A model generated the notes under the pieces. It did not search any database. It was not told the origin of the DNA and saw only the letters and a program-made list of their open reading frames with translations. This document shows positions 1 through 8,464 of a stretch of DNA of 28,504 nt, piece by piece (position 1 is the stretch's first letter; every line of letters begins with the position of its first letter). This DNA is from Penium margaritaceum (Eukaryota; Streptophyta; Zygnematophyceae; Desmidiales; Peniaceae). A program made the position numbers and the translations under genes. Location of the stretch: the NCBI GenBank assembly GCA_023375785.1, contig SZWC01003925.1, positions 74,235 to 102,738 of the forward strand, given 5' to 3'.

Positions 1-6
1 GTGTGT

Positions 7-43
<37 letters not shown>
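1..43. repeat. (GT)n microsatellite
   Basis: Dinucleotide GT run with one A interruption near position 11, at the very left edge; its true left end is outside the window. It abuts the decayed 3' part of copia copy A. Confidence 0.95.
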
Positions 44-46
<3 letters not shown>

Positions 47-59
47 TGTACCAGAGTTC

Positions 60-1900
60 TAAACAAAAGCAAGAGCACTCTGGTTTTCAGTGCAGAAGAA
101 TGGTGAGGAAGGACTAAAGTAGATCACGAAACATGCGCATCAGCTAGACAGCATCAACATCATCTGTACTCAGTGTCTCGCATGCAGCCTGCGAACTACA
201 AGAAATACATCCGTGCTCACTGCTGTGGCATAAGACAATGGTGCCACCAAGAAGAAACACATACTTCATCCGACCCGTCCCGTCCGGGATCCATATCTAG
301 TCACTACTCTTACAACAGCAAGTAAGGTGGACACCCAAAGACACTACGATAACTCTGTGAGGAGGTTGCGAGAGGAAGCAATTCTGGGAAGGATGCTCGT
401 GGCCAGGTAAATCAACGAGCCAAAATGGCACAGATACAAGGTCACATCCAGTATCTTCCCCAGATTTCTAGGGTCTTCGACCTCCAAGGTGGAATTTGTG
501 TTAGGTGTGCTAGGAGTGGAGGCTGTTGGAATGATAGAAAGGATGTCCATAAAGTGCTCCTCCATGAAACAAGAACAGCGTGCCTGGTCAGGCTACATTG
601 TCACTCTTGCATGGTCATGAACTTTCCCCGTTCCTAGAGATGCTTCAGCCGGCCTCAATCCCTTCACCATGTATGCAATCTGAAGTACTACTTTGACCTC
701 CTTCACTGCCTCCATGTCTTGAAGACGTGATCAAGTGGTTGTTGATTTGGGAGAGAATGGTGATGAGGGGTGCTCGTGCCCGACTCAGACCGAGCGATGG
801 ATTTGCCTCAGCCTCGAAATAACCTGCTCATTGCAGTCTGCCTGAAATCTCCTTGTTCTTACTATGGGACGACTCTTTCAGTCTGTACATGGCTGTACGG
901 AGGCACCAGACGTGATCGGTGCTATCATCAAAGCAGGGATGCTGGACCATGTAGATATCCTCGTCCAGCTTCCTAGGGAGGAACAAATTGTTCACATACA
1001 TGCAATGGAGCTCCTTGTCATGCTGAGAGACAAGACCGTACAAACCACATGCTATGTTCATCCAATTGACGAGAGCAAAGGTGCAAGTGTAGTCAACACC
1101 CTTGACCTGTGAGAATCTCTCGATGGTCAAGCATGTCTTATAGCCACCCACTTAAGCCATCTGGTTTCAACTTCCTATACAAGGCCCATTTGGCCTAGAC
1201 TTCCTCCTGATCCGGTGGGAGATCCACGAGCTCAAAGACACCATGGTCATTAATCTCATCCCAAGGGGCGTCCTCTTAGAGCAACACTTTTACTCCGGAA
1301 TGTGCTTCTGTCAACGTGCCTGGGTCGGGCAATGAAGAGGGAGAGGCACGAGAAGTGAGTGTGTATGCCTTGGGATTGGATATCACCTCAATCAAGGAGG
1401 AAGCGGCATCGCATGCGACAGAAAAATTGTGAGCAAACAATGCATGTCAAAATGAGCACACGGGGTGAATGTTAGTGGATGATTCATGGACCTTAAGACC
1501 AAGGGCATGCATGCCATATTTTCCATCTGCATGCTACATGAAGAACACGGGATACTGCATTGGTGCACCTATGACATCCTAGTGGTAATGGTGAAAGGCA
1601 ATGATTGGGCTCGATCATGAAAGTGACACTAGAGAACCACGTGGCTAGGATCTAGTCAAATACGGCTGAGGAAGCCCATGCGGGAAGATGCAACGTGGCT
1701 GCGGATGTTAAGTAGAACATCACAGCGGTGGATTACACCAATATAGACAACATGGGTGAGGCAAGTGTAGATGCAGGTGCGGCAACTGTAGGTACCAACA
1801 CGGGTGAATCAGGTTTGATGCAAACACCTGCTCCCACAGCACCTATATCATCTGTGCTCGTTCTGAAATATGTGCGTGTCATTGGATGCGGGTCATCCGG
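60..1900 (-). mobile_element. Decayed Ty1/copia element, copy A (pol fragment)
   Basis: Minus-strand remnant of a copia polyprotein: the integrase-RT spacer (about 1900-1300), reverse transcriptase (about 1300-350) and the start of RNase H (about 350-60). It follows the same course as copy D at 25020-27000. Shared landmarks include GAGAGCACTCTGG-like DNA (68-81 here, 25029-25042 in D) and the peptides DVTLYL and GSLIYLAT. Stops and frame changes are frequent, so it encodes nothing now. Gag, protease, integrase and both LTRs are not recognised. The right boundary is approximate; it comes from the last Pro/Val/Thr-rich spacer similarity to copy D. Confidence 0.8.
345..1290 (-). pseudogene. Copia reverse transcriptase remnant (copy A)
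   Basis: The longest open piece (828-1151) reads FSQVKGVDYT, then ELHCMYVNNLFL and DEDIYMVQHPCFDD, matching the fingers/palm of copia RT in order. The piece at 344-565 covers the end of RT (GSLIYLAT). Upstream, at about 1190-1260, the strand reads DHGVFELVDLPPD, the usual block before RT. The catalytic YVDD box is degraded: plus positions 738-749 translate on the minus strand to QINN, so both metal-binding aspartates are Asn. Family assignment is secure; activity is excluded. Confidence 0.85.
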
Positions 1901-2151
1901 GTTCTTCCAAAGACCTGACATTCTATAGATACACCACAAAATCAGTGGCTTTCAAAAGAAGGGCTCGCATTGTATTTTCTAACGATGATGATGAAAAAGA
2001 GGAGCGCATAAACACTGACCTCACTTCCGTTGATGCTGCACACTCTGACACTAATCCTGCCAATACTGACAAGGCTGATGTAGATGCTGATGAGGCTAAC
2101 ACTGATGCCGTTGCCGTGGCGGACGAGGACCTACGTGCAGCCTGCACATGA
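1728..2151 (+). other. Low-complexity acidic/threonine-rich stretch, unassigned
   Basis: Left of about 1900 this overlaps the copy A spacer. From about 1985 to 2140 the plus strand can be read as Asp/Ala/Asn/Thr-rich repeats (SVDAAHSDTNPANTD and similar). This could be a remnant of the gag or linker region of the gypsy-like element that follows, or simple repeat-like DNA. A CVSLDAGHPG stretch at 1870-1899 faintly recalls a zinc knuckle but lacks the cysteine spacing. No function is assigned. Confidence 0.3.
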
Positions 2152-2884
2152 TACTGTTGAGGTGCTGATTGATGCTGCACTTTCTATGGAGTATTTAGCG
2201 GCAGAGAATAGAGTTGACCAGGCTGTTGTCATGGCCGAGCTCAAGCCTGGGAGAGCTCATGAGGCTCTGATGGAACACGCAAACCCCACGTTCATTATCC
2301 AAAGAACAAGGCCCATACATGGATTTTTTTGGCTTGGACATGTCCCATCATCCATGTGATTATATAAACACAAAGTCAGCATACCAAGGCGATACTATGA
2401 CTTTGCCATGGAATCGCCTAATCCATAGTCAAAGGGTGGTAGAAGAAAAGGAGCACCACTCTCCAGCCGGCGCAGACACCAGTGATTGCTGCCATGCTGA
2501 GTTAGCCAATGGAGGAATTTGTGCTCACCTCCATACCGGTGCAGAGGTCATTTCCAATCTAACTTTAGCCTCAAATGCGATATCTTAGGTTCCATCACAA
2601 TTAATGACATCCAGGATGACTTACCTCGCAGAGGGGTGGAAGTAGAAATATATAGAGGAGCCAAGATAGGGCAAACGACAAGAGTAGTCGGTGATGCTCC
2701 TGTCTGTTTGGAACACAGTGCAATGAAACAATTGCCCATGTAAATGGCTTGTTACGCCAAAGACGAGGATGCTAGAGATCGCCAAGTTCAAAGATGGGTA
2801 CGTGGGCGAATAACCAATGTTGCAACCAAAGGGTTGCAATAGCCAAAAAGTACTACCGGTGTTGAATGGAAGAACATCTCACAA

Positions 2885-3892
2885 GTCTGTGGACAAACTT
2901 GTTTTAGACCCTCGGTTTGAAGACCACACCAGGGTTGAAGAGGATTTCTTGACAGTATCTTCGTGGTAATTGAACATTTCTTCTAAATGGAAAAACTCGA
3001 CCTGACGATCAGTACCATCACCACAAAGGGCACATCGCAGTTGTTTGTCAGCCATGTTGTACAACTTTACGGAGTCCCTTGCATTCTCACGACGAACAAG
3101 GGGAAGAATTCACCCTCAGTTTTGACACAAACTCATGAGTTGATACATCCTTTGGATCCTTGGCCTTCAATCATCGCACTGACGGTTAGAAGAAGAGGAA
3201 CAATACGAAGCTTGAGAATCTGCCATGAGCTCAGTGCGACCCACATGGCACTGCTTGGGTGGCCAAGTTGTTGACTGCCAAGCTCCGTGACACCTCCTAA
3301 ACATCCGTCACAACCAGAAAAGTGCTGTTCGAAGGCATCTACGGCAAGCTACCGGAAATTCCCACCGCAGTGAAGTGCTTTAGTGGTATTTCAGCGGTCG
3401 ATAGTCAACATCTTAACTTCAGCAGGAGTTTGGATGAGACTTGGAAGAAGCTTGCCAAAACCAAGGCAATAATGAAGCAAGCAAAATTCAGTCTTCACCA
3501 AAACATACAATTCCACGGAGGCGACCGCATCCTACTTAGCAGCATACATCAAGCGTCAAAGAAAAGACTGCAGGTTGCTTACATCTAAGTGGTTGGGCCC
3601 TTTTGCAATCGAAGAAATGCACTTGCCTGTTATCGCCAACCTCTATGTTCTTGATACCATGAAATTCCACCCGGACATCCATGCTAGCCATTTGAAGCAC
3701 TCCAAAGACGCCGGGGAGAATTTCCGTGGTTGTAATGTGTTCCTGCCACCACTTATTCAAGTGGATGACGAGGTAAATCATCAAGTTAATGGTCGGACAC
3801 CAATCACGAGGAAAAATACTGTGCTATCTCCTCAAGTGGCGGGACCACAACACATTGCACAAGAGTTGGGGACCTTATTACAAACTCCTTGA
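2885..3892 (+). pseudogene. Gypsy-type integrase remnant
   Basis: From 2950 the strand reads DSIFVVIEHF, then a stop, then SQLFVSHVVQLYGVPCIL, the typical run from the first half of a gypsy integrase core to its second catalytic Asp. That Asp is lost: TTNKGK stands where the family has a D-x-G box. After a frame change, 3322-3588 and 3575-3892 give GGDRILLS, KWLGPFAIEE and TMKFHPDIHASHLK, the C-terminal DNA-binding fold. A Val/Asp-rich tail follows where chromoviruses carry a chromodomain. Several stops and at least one frameshift make it non-functional. Confidence 0.75.
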
Positions 3893-3966
3893 TGTGAATC
3901 AAATGATGAAAGAATAGTTTAGCTGGTACCTACCATTGATAAGTAACATGCCAGGGCATCGTGGCT

Positions 3967-3977
3967 GAAGGGGAGGA
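3967..3977 (+). other. Polypurine tract of the gypsy-type element
   Basis: GAAGGGGAGGA lies directly before a TG-starting LTR, 74 bp after the last integrase-tail codon. This is where plus-strand DNA priming would start. Confidence 0.65.
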
Positions 3978-4484
3978 TGTTATTATGTCTCTAAGGTGCA
4001 CAAGTCCCGTATCTAGACCCATCTGTACTTTTTCTCTTACATTTGTAGCCCACCTTTGGTTGACCTTTGAATTTCAGCACCGACATGTAGTGGATTTTTC
4101 CCTGACTGATCCAACCTGTGGTGTTTCGTTACCAAATTTTCTGATCGGTTGCACAGCCTTCTGCATCAATCGGCAAAGTCTCGTGAGCTACATCGACATT
4201 TTGATATTGTTTTTCTTATTCTAAAACACCATGTTTTTCATAGAGATGCACCTCAAATATTTTTGGTAACACCTCATCCTCTTATCCTCACCATCCAGAA
4301 AGGTTTCTCAAACGGACGAGTAACATGGCAGCCTCACGTCCGTCTCATTGGTCGAGCAGGACAAACCTCAATTATGCCTGATTTTTACTTATGCATTTGT
4401 TGTAATAAGTGTTTGAATCTCTCAAAACATTGTACTAAAACTTAGTTTAGTGAGAAATGAATCAATCAATATAATTTTCTTACA
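3978..4484 (+). repeat. 3' LTR of the gypsy-type element
   Basis: Begins TGTTATTATGTC right after the polypurine tract and most plausibly ends ...TTCTTACA at 4484 (TG...CA, 507 bp). Its last 60 bases are AT-rich, as expected for R-U5. The right end is inferred from the terminal CA only, because no partner LTR is in the window. Confidence 0.55.
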
Positions 4485-4599
4485 AATTGTTCTACATGTG
4501 AACCATTAACGTTCTCCCCACGTAAGAGCATAACATATTAGGTCACGGGAAAGGATTAAACTCACAGAAATTTGTCAAAGAAGGATTTCAGCAGTTTGA

Positions 4600-5583
4600 G
4601 TAGTTGTGCTGTGGCTCACATATGGTATTAGACAAGGTACAGTCTATCGGTTTTGGCCTTGTTTTATTCACATCTCCAGCCTTATCCGCTTCTGGACCCC
4701 TCTGACACGCGCGCTGGTTTCGGCTTCGGAAGCTAGAACAATTCGAGTTCGTGTACCCGACACGGCGCGTCACCGCGTGGACTATGCTGGTCATGCACTT
4801 CCATGCGTACGGTCCGTCCCACGCCTTCCTGAAGGAAGCATATTTCCTAGCTTTGGAGGATACGCAGATGACACAACAGTCCTAATAGATAAAGCGCTAC
4901 AAATTCTCAACATCAGCAAAGACCTAACAGGCTTAAAGGCTAACGATAAAACCATTCTCTTTTTGGCAGGCCCACATACACAAGAACCTCACACTGACAC
5001 TATCAAAGAGTCCATTGAACCTCAAAGAATTCTTGGTATTAATCTGGATCAAGACACTAAAAACCCCGCCATGTGGGACATGCTTGTCTGGCAAATCAAA
5101 GAATCAGCAGTCCTGTAGAGGAATTTCCATTTCACACTGCAAACAAATATTGTTATGATCAACAGCTACCTCATACCAAAGTTCCTCTACCACTCTGATC
5201 TATGTCCACCATCACAAGAAGTTTTAAACCGAATCCAAAACACCATCTTTAACTTCCTCTCAGCCTCAAAGCAAGACGGAAGATTACGTTTCATCAATAG
5301 AAATATAGCCATCTCCCGACAAGAAAGTGGTGGCCAAGGCGTACTCTGGCCAATCACCCCTATACAAGCACAAAGCGCACTCAGAGCCTACAAATACCTT
5401 ACGCCCACTCAATGCATGTGGAAATATCTGGCTGTTTCATCCAAAAGATTATATAAAAAGGGCCACTTTCTCCAATCACACCCAGATATCCATAAATTCA
5501 ATAAAATACTGAACACAAGATGGCACTACATACTCACAAAATTTCTCCTCAGACCCTACTTTCCTCCCTCCGTCAATGATTAA
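4600..5583 (+). pseudogene. LINE (non-LTR retrotransposon) reverse transcriptase, C-terminal half
   Basis: One plus-strand frame. GIRQG (4624-4638) is the conserved RT palm-entry box and is followed by CFIHISSLIRFW. GYADDT (4858-4875) is the catalytic box with both Asp present. QRILGINLD (about 5020-5046) follows, then IPKFLYHSDLCPPSQEVLNRI from 5173, the L1-like thumb/connection region. One in-frame TAG (5116-5118) breaks it, and it stops at 5581-5583 just before the minisatellite. The stretch between GIRQG and YADD (about 4700-4850) matches poorly, so it may be rearranged. Endonuclease and 3' tail are missing. A 5'-truncated dead LINE copy is the best reading. Confidence 0.75.
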
Positions 5584-5606
5584 GCAAGAACTTGGAGAAG
5601 AATAGA

Positions 5607-6594
5607 AGGTGGTGTTGCTGTGGAAGGTGGTGTGGGTGTTGGAGGTGGTGTTGGTGTGGAAGGTGGTGTGGGTGTTGGAGGTGGTGTGGTTGTGTAAGGT
5701 GGTGTGGGAGTTGGAGGTGGTGTTGGTGTGGAAGGTGGTTTGGGAGTTCGAGATGGTGTTGGTGTGGAAGGTGGCGTGGGTGTTGGAGGTGGTGTGGGTG
5801 TGGAAGATGGTGTGGGTGTTGGAGGTGATGTGGGTGTGGAAGGTGGTGTGGCTGTGGAAGGTGGTGTGGGTGTGGAAGGTGGTGTGGCTGTGGAAGGTGG
5901 TGTGGGTGTGGAAGGTGGTGTGGCTGTGGAAGGTGGTGTGGGTGTGGAAGGTGGTGTGGCTGTGGAAGGTGGTGTGGGTGTGGAAGGTGGTGTGGCTGTG
6001 GAAGGTGGTGTGGGTGTGGAAGGTGGTGTGGCTGTGGAAGGTGGTGTGGGTGTGGAAGGTGGTGTGGCTGTGGAAGGTGGTGTGGGTGTGGAAGGTGGTG
6101 TGGCTGTGGAAGGTGGTGTGGGTGTGGAAGGTGGTGTGGCTGTGGAAGGTGGTGTGGGTGTGGAAGGTGGTGTGGCTGTGGAAGGTGGTGTGGGTGTGGA
6201 AGGTGGTGTGGCTGTGGAAGGTGGTGTGGGTGTGGAAGGTGGTGTGGGAGTTGGAGGTGGTGTTGGTGTGGAAGGTGGTTTGGGAGTTCGAGATGGTGTT
6301 GGTGTGGAAGGTGGCGTGGGTGTTGGAGGTGGTGTGGGTGTGGAAGATGGTGTGGGTGTTGGAGGTGATGTGGGTGTGGAAGGTGGTGTGGCTGTGGAAG
6401 GTGGTGTGGCTGTGGAAGGTGGTGTGGGTATTGGAGGTGGTGTAGGAGTTGAGGGTGGTGTAGGAGTTGAAGGCGGTGTGGGACTTGAAGGTGGTGTGGG
6501 TGTGGAAGGTGGTATGGGAGTTGAAGGTGGTGTGGGAGTTGAAGGTGGTGTGGGAGTTGAAGGTGGTGTGGGTGTGGAAGGTTGTGTGGGAGTT
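5607..6594. repeat. G-rich 18/36-bp coding-phase minisatellite
   Basis: Tandem 18-bp units alternate between two forms that differ at one base (GGTGGTGTGGGTGTGGAA and the same with GGCTG). They give a clean 36-bp higher-order period at about 5834-6240, with degenerate units on both sides. A 174-bp block, 5696-5869, recurs without a mismatch at 6236-6409, exactly 540 bp (15 x 36) away. The period is a multiple of three, so long frames stay open on both strands (Gly/Val/Glu-rich on plus, Thr/Pro/Ser- or His/Thr-rich on minus). Confidence 0.95.
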
Positions 6595-6960
6595 GCCGCC
6601 GCTACGAGGGCTACTGAAGCAGAGGCAAAAGCCCGGGAGTTGTTCATGGCCCAGATAGAACAGTTCCTCAGCACCTACAAACACGTTCTGGGCAAGGATG
6701 TGGACGGCGCCACGCGGGCCTACTTCTCCCTCATTCCCTACTCCCTCCCTCTGCACACCATCGTCGTAGCGATGGACCCGTACTCTGCTCCAGAAATGCC
6801 CTGCTTCCACGCTGCTTTTGCCGTGGACCGGCGACTCTCCCCCGGCGGCCGGGAAAGCATATCGATTCTGGCCCAGGCCCTTTGGCTCGCATCGTGGGTA
6901 AAGGAGGCGGTTGGAGAAGGAGGAGACCTGCAGAGGAGAGAAGAGTTATGGGATTTCTAG
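5704..6960 (+). CDS. Repeat-encoded Gly/Val tract joined to a possible uracil-DNA-glycosylase-like domain
   Basis: Residues 1 to about 298 are the minisatellite read as GVGVEGGVAVEG repeats. From about 6597 the frame becomes ordinary, mixed-composition protein (AEAKARELFMAQIEQFL..., ending in a TAG at 6958). Within it, HTIVVAMDPYSAPEM and then FHAAFAVD resemble the first motif of the uracil-DNA-glycosylase fold (hydrophobic strand, D-P-Y, then a small-residue/Phe strand), with RAYFSLIP before it as in that family. The usual Gln before D-P-Y is Met. The same frame continues after the TAG (6961-7647). The family call is by eye and weak. Whether the Gly/Val tract is translated is unknown; a start inside it, or an upstream exon, is possible. 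Confidence 0.4.
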   Translation: MGVGGGVGVEGGLGVRDGVGVEGGVGVGGGVGVEDGVGVGGDVGVEGGVAVEGGVGVEGGVAVEGGVGVEGGVAVEGGVGVEGGVAVEGGVGVEGGVAVEGGVGVEGGVAVEGGVGVEGGVAVEGGVGVEGGVAVEGGVGVEGGVAVEGGVGVEGGVAVEGGVGVEGGVAVEGGVGVEGGVGVGGGVGVEGGLGVRDGVGVEGGVGVGGGVGVEDGVGVGGDVGVEGGVAVEGGVAVEGGVGIGGGVGVEGGVGVEGGVGLEGGVGVEGGMGVEGGVGVEGGVGVEGGVGVEGCVGVAAATRATEAEAKARELFMAQIEQFLSTYKHVLGKDVDGATRAYFSLIPYSLPLHTIVVAMDPYSAPEMPCFHAAFAVDRRLSPGGRESISILAQALWLASWVKEAVGEGGDLQRREELWDF

Positions 6961-7647
6961 GTGCGCGGAGAGGGTGGGATGTTGAAAGGGGGAGAGGGAG
7001 GGGGAGGAGGAGGATTCGGAGTCAGAGGAGGAAGGGGAGGGAAAGATGGGTCTACGGTGGAGAAGAACCTGGGTGAGTTGCAGGAGGCGCTGGTGTTCTC
7101 ACACCTCAGCGCATTCGTACACTCGGTCATAGTGCGCTGTAGGCCAGACAAACACAAGCCAGAGGAAGTGCTACGCACGGAAAAGTTGCTTTGCGTCTTC
7201 ACTGACTGGCTCATGTGTCTCCTACGGGCCAACGACCAAATTTCCAGCTGCGCATGGGAGCACCCCACGGTGCCGGACCTACACACTGGAGCCGACTGCT
7301 CCCTTGCCTTTGAGAGAGCCTTTGTAGCTGACACTAGCGCTGCTAATTCTACTGCTGCTGCTACTGCTGCTTCTTCAGCTGATTCTTCTGCTCTTGTTGC
7401 TGCTGCTGACGCCTCTGGCAGCTGCAATGCCAATGGCAGCCGTTCAGCCCGTTGGCATGGCGGCACGGAGCCGGTGAACGTCGTTGGGTTCAGCCGCCTG
7501 GCCAAAGGCTGCATTGAGTTTGTAATGTGCCGCATTGGGGTGACACTGACCAAAGCCCACCACACGGCCTACTATTGGCACCCCCGCCGCCATCAAATAC
7601 CAACGCAAACCGCTGCGCATGGTCCCCGTGTCCACCCGCCTCTTTGA
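6961..7647 (+). CDS. Continuation of the possible glycosylase-like protein, after an in-frame stop
   Basis: Same frame as the segment before, separated only by the TAG at 6958-6960. It opens with a Gly/Arg-rich stretch, probably intronic or linker: purine-rich DNA, with a GTAAAG donor-like site at 6898 and a TTGCAG acceptor-like site at 7078-7083. Then come ELQEALVFSHLSAFVHS, VFTDWLMCLLRA, a Ser/Ala linker from CTG-rich DNA (about 7330-7430), NVVGFSRLAKG and TKAHHTAYYW. In the glycosylase family the corresponding order is a hydrophobic strand, a W..FTD helix, a W-G strand and an H-P-S loop. The order agrees but residue identity is low. It probably changes frame around 7570-7590. Confidence 0.4.
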   Translation: MRGEGGMLKGGEGGGGGGFGVRGGRGGKDGSTVEKNLGELQEALVFSHLSAFVHSVIVRCRPDKHKPEEVLRTEKLLCVFTDWLMCLLRANDQISSCAWEHPTVPDLHTGADCSLAFERAFVADTSAANSTAAATAASSADSSALVAAADASGSCNANGSRSARWHGGTEPVNVVGFSRLAKGCIEFVMCRIGVTLTKAHHTAYYWHPRRHQIPTQTAAHGPRVHPPL

Positions 7648-7879
7648 CTGTAGGTTGGAGGTCGAGCTCGATCGCCGGGTGGGCCTAGATCCATCCTGCC
7701 CCACCTGGCAGCCGCTGCGTGAGCCTAGACAAAACAGCATGGGCCTGTACTGCACCGAGGCCCTCAACCTAATGAGGCAGTGGGGCAGGCCGCTGGACAC
7801 GTTGGCAGTGGTGAGTTCTCAGCTCCAAAGTTCAAATCCCCAGCGGGACATAGACTTCCTCCTGAAGCTGCTGGCGTGA
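7559..7879 (+). CDS. Downstream coding-like segment, unknown function
   Basis: The second plus frame is open from at least 7559 and reads AAIKYQRKPLRMVPVSTRLF from 7589, later MGLYCTEALNLMRQWGRPLD, ending in TGA at 7877-7879. Composition is that of globular protein. It overlaps the end of the preceding segment, so an indel or short intron near 7570-7590 would join them. The GCGTGAG by the stop could instead be a splice donor (gc/gtgagc). I do not recognise a family. Confidence 0.35.
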   Translation, partial: TTRPTIGTPAAIKYQRKPLRMVPVSTRLFDCRLEVELDRRVGLDPSCPTWQPLREPRQNSMGLYCTEALNLMRQWGRPLDTLAVVSSQLQSSNPQRDIDFLLKLLA

Positions 7880-8461
7880 GCTCCTGGCGTGAGAGCAGAG
7901 CTTCTCGCCTTGGAGCAGCAGTTTGCTGCGTTGTACCATCAACGGATGCAACCACGCTTGCCGGCTGGAATGCCGGGTCCTGTCCTCATGCATCCCACTG
8001 CGGTAAGCAGTGCACATGCTCAGGAGGAGGCAGTCCTTTCGGACCCTCACCCTCCCACCCCTCACCCTCCCACCCCAAACACTCCAACCCCTCACCCTCC
8101 CACCCCTAACACTCCAACCCCTCACCCTCCCACCCCTCACCCTCCCATCCCTCACCCTACAACCCCTCACCCTTCCACCCATCACCCTCTGAACCCTCAC
8201 CCTCCCACCCCTCACCCTCCGAACCCTCACCCTCCCACCCCTAACCCTCCCACCCCTCATCCTCCGACCCCTCACCCTCCCATCCCACGCCGACATCCTA
8301 ACAGCCCTGCAGCAGCCGCCAGCCCTCCATCTGGCACCAGCGCACGATGTGATGCAGCGAAAGTGGCGGCAAACAGCCACGAGGCGCATAGATCTGCTGG
8401 AGCATGGGAGGATATTCTTCTTGAGATTTTGCATGGTATGTCGATGAGTGAGGAAGAGTAA
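7880..8461 (+). CDS. Pro/His/Thr-rich C-terminal segment, unknown function
   Basis: Same frame as 7559-7879, after its TGA. It begins ELLALEQQFAALYHQRM, an amphipathic helix-like stretch, then runs through a minisatellite-encoded PHPPTP repeat (8040-8286) and ends with AWEDILLEILHGMSMSEEE and TAA at 8459-8461. The non-repetitive, acidic-helical ends on both sides of the repeat argue that this strand was translated. With the preceding segments it probably makes one interrupted gene; it is either a pseudogene or has introns I cannot place. Confidence 0.35.
   Translation, partial: APGVRAELLALEQQFAALYHQRMQPRLPAGMPGPVLMHPTAVSSAHAQEEAVLSDPHPPTPHPPTPNTPTPHPPTPNTPTPHPPTPHPPIPHPTTPHPSTHHPLNPHPPTPHPPNPHPPTPNPPTPHPPTPHPPIPRRHPNSPAAAASPPSGTSARCDAAKVAANSHEAHRSAGAWEDILLEILHGMSMSEEE
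8040..8286. repeat. C-rich 15-bp minisatellite
   Basis: Degenerate tandem copies of CCTCACCCTCCCACC and variants (CTAACACTCCAAC, CTCACCCTCCGAAC). The plus strand reads PHPPTP repeats. Unit length is a multiple of three. Confidence 0.9.
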
Positions 8462-8464
8462 GGT

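Larger units (their letters stand above)
2150..4484 (+). mobile_element. Decayed Ty3/gypsy-type element with 3' LTR
   Basis: Plus-strand order is a possible protease remnant (about 2150-2350, EVLIDAALS where the family has a D-T/S-G box), unrecognised sequence (2350-2880), integrase core and C-terminus (2885-3892), a polypurine tract (3967-3977) and a 3' LTR (3978-4484). Reverse transcriptase and RNase H were not found, so the element is internally deleted or rearranged as well as mutated. No 5' LTR was seen. Identification rests on the integrase tail and the PPT/LTR junction. Confidence 0.65.

Noticed and set aside
1870..1920. CCHC zinc knuckle of the gypsy-type gag
   Set aside because: Only GHPG and one Cys are present; the cysteine spacing is not met.
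5476..6810. Long minus-strand frames (444 and 364 codons) of His/Thr- or Thr/Pro/Ser-rich repeats
   Set aside because: They are the complement of the minisatellite; both run out of it into sequence that is coding-like only on the plus strand.
5607..8286. CRISPR array, because of regular repeats
   Set aside because: Units are contiguous without unique spacers; these are minisatellites in eukaryotic DNA.
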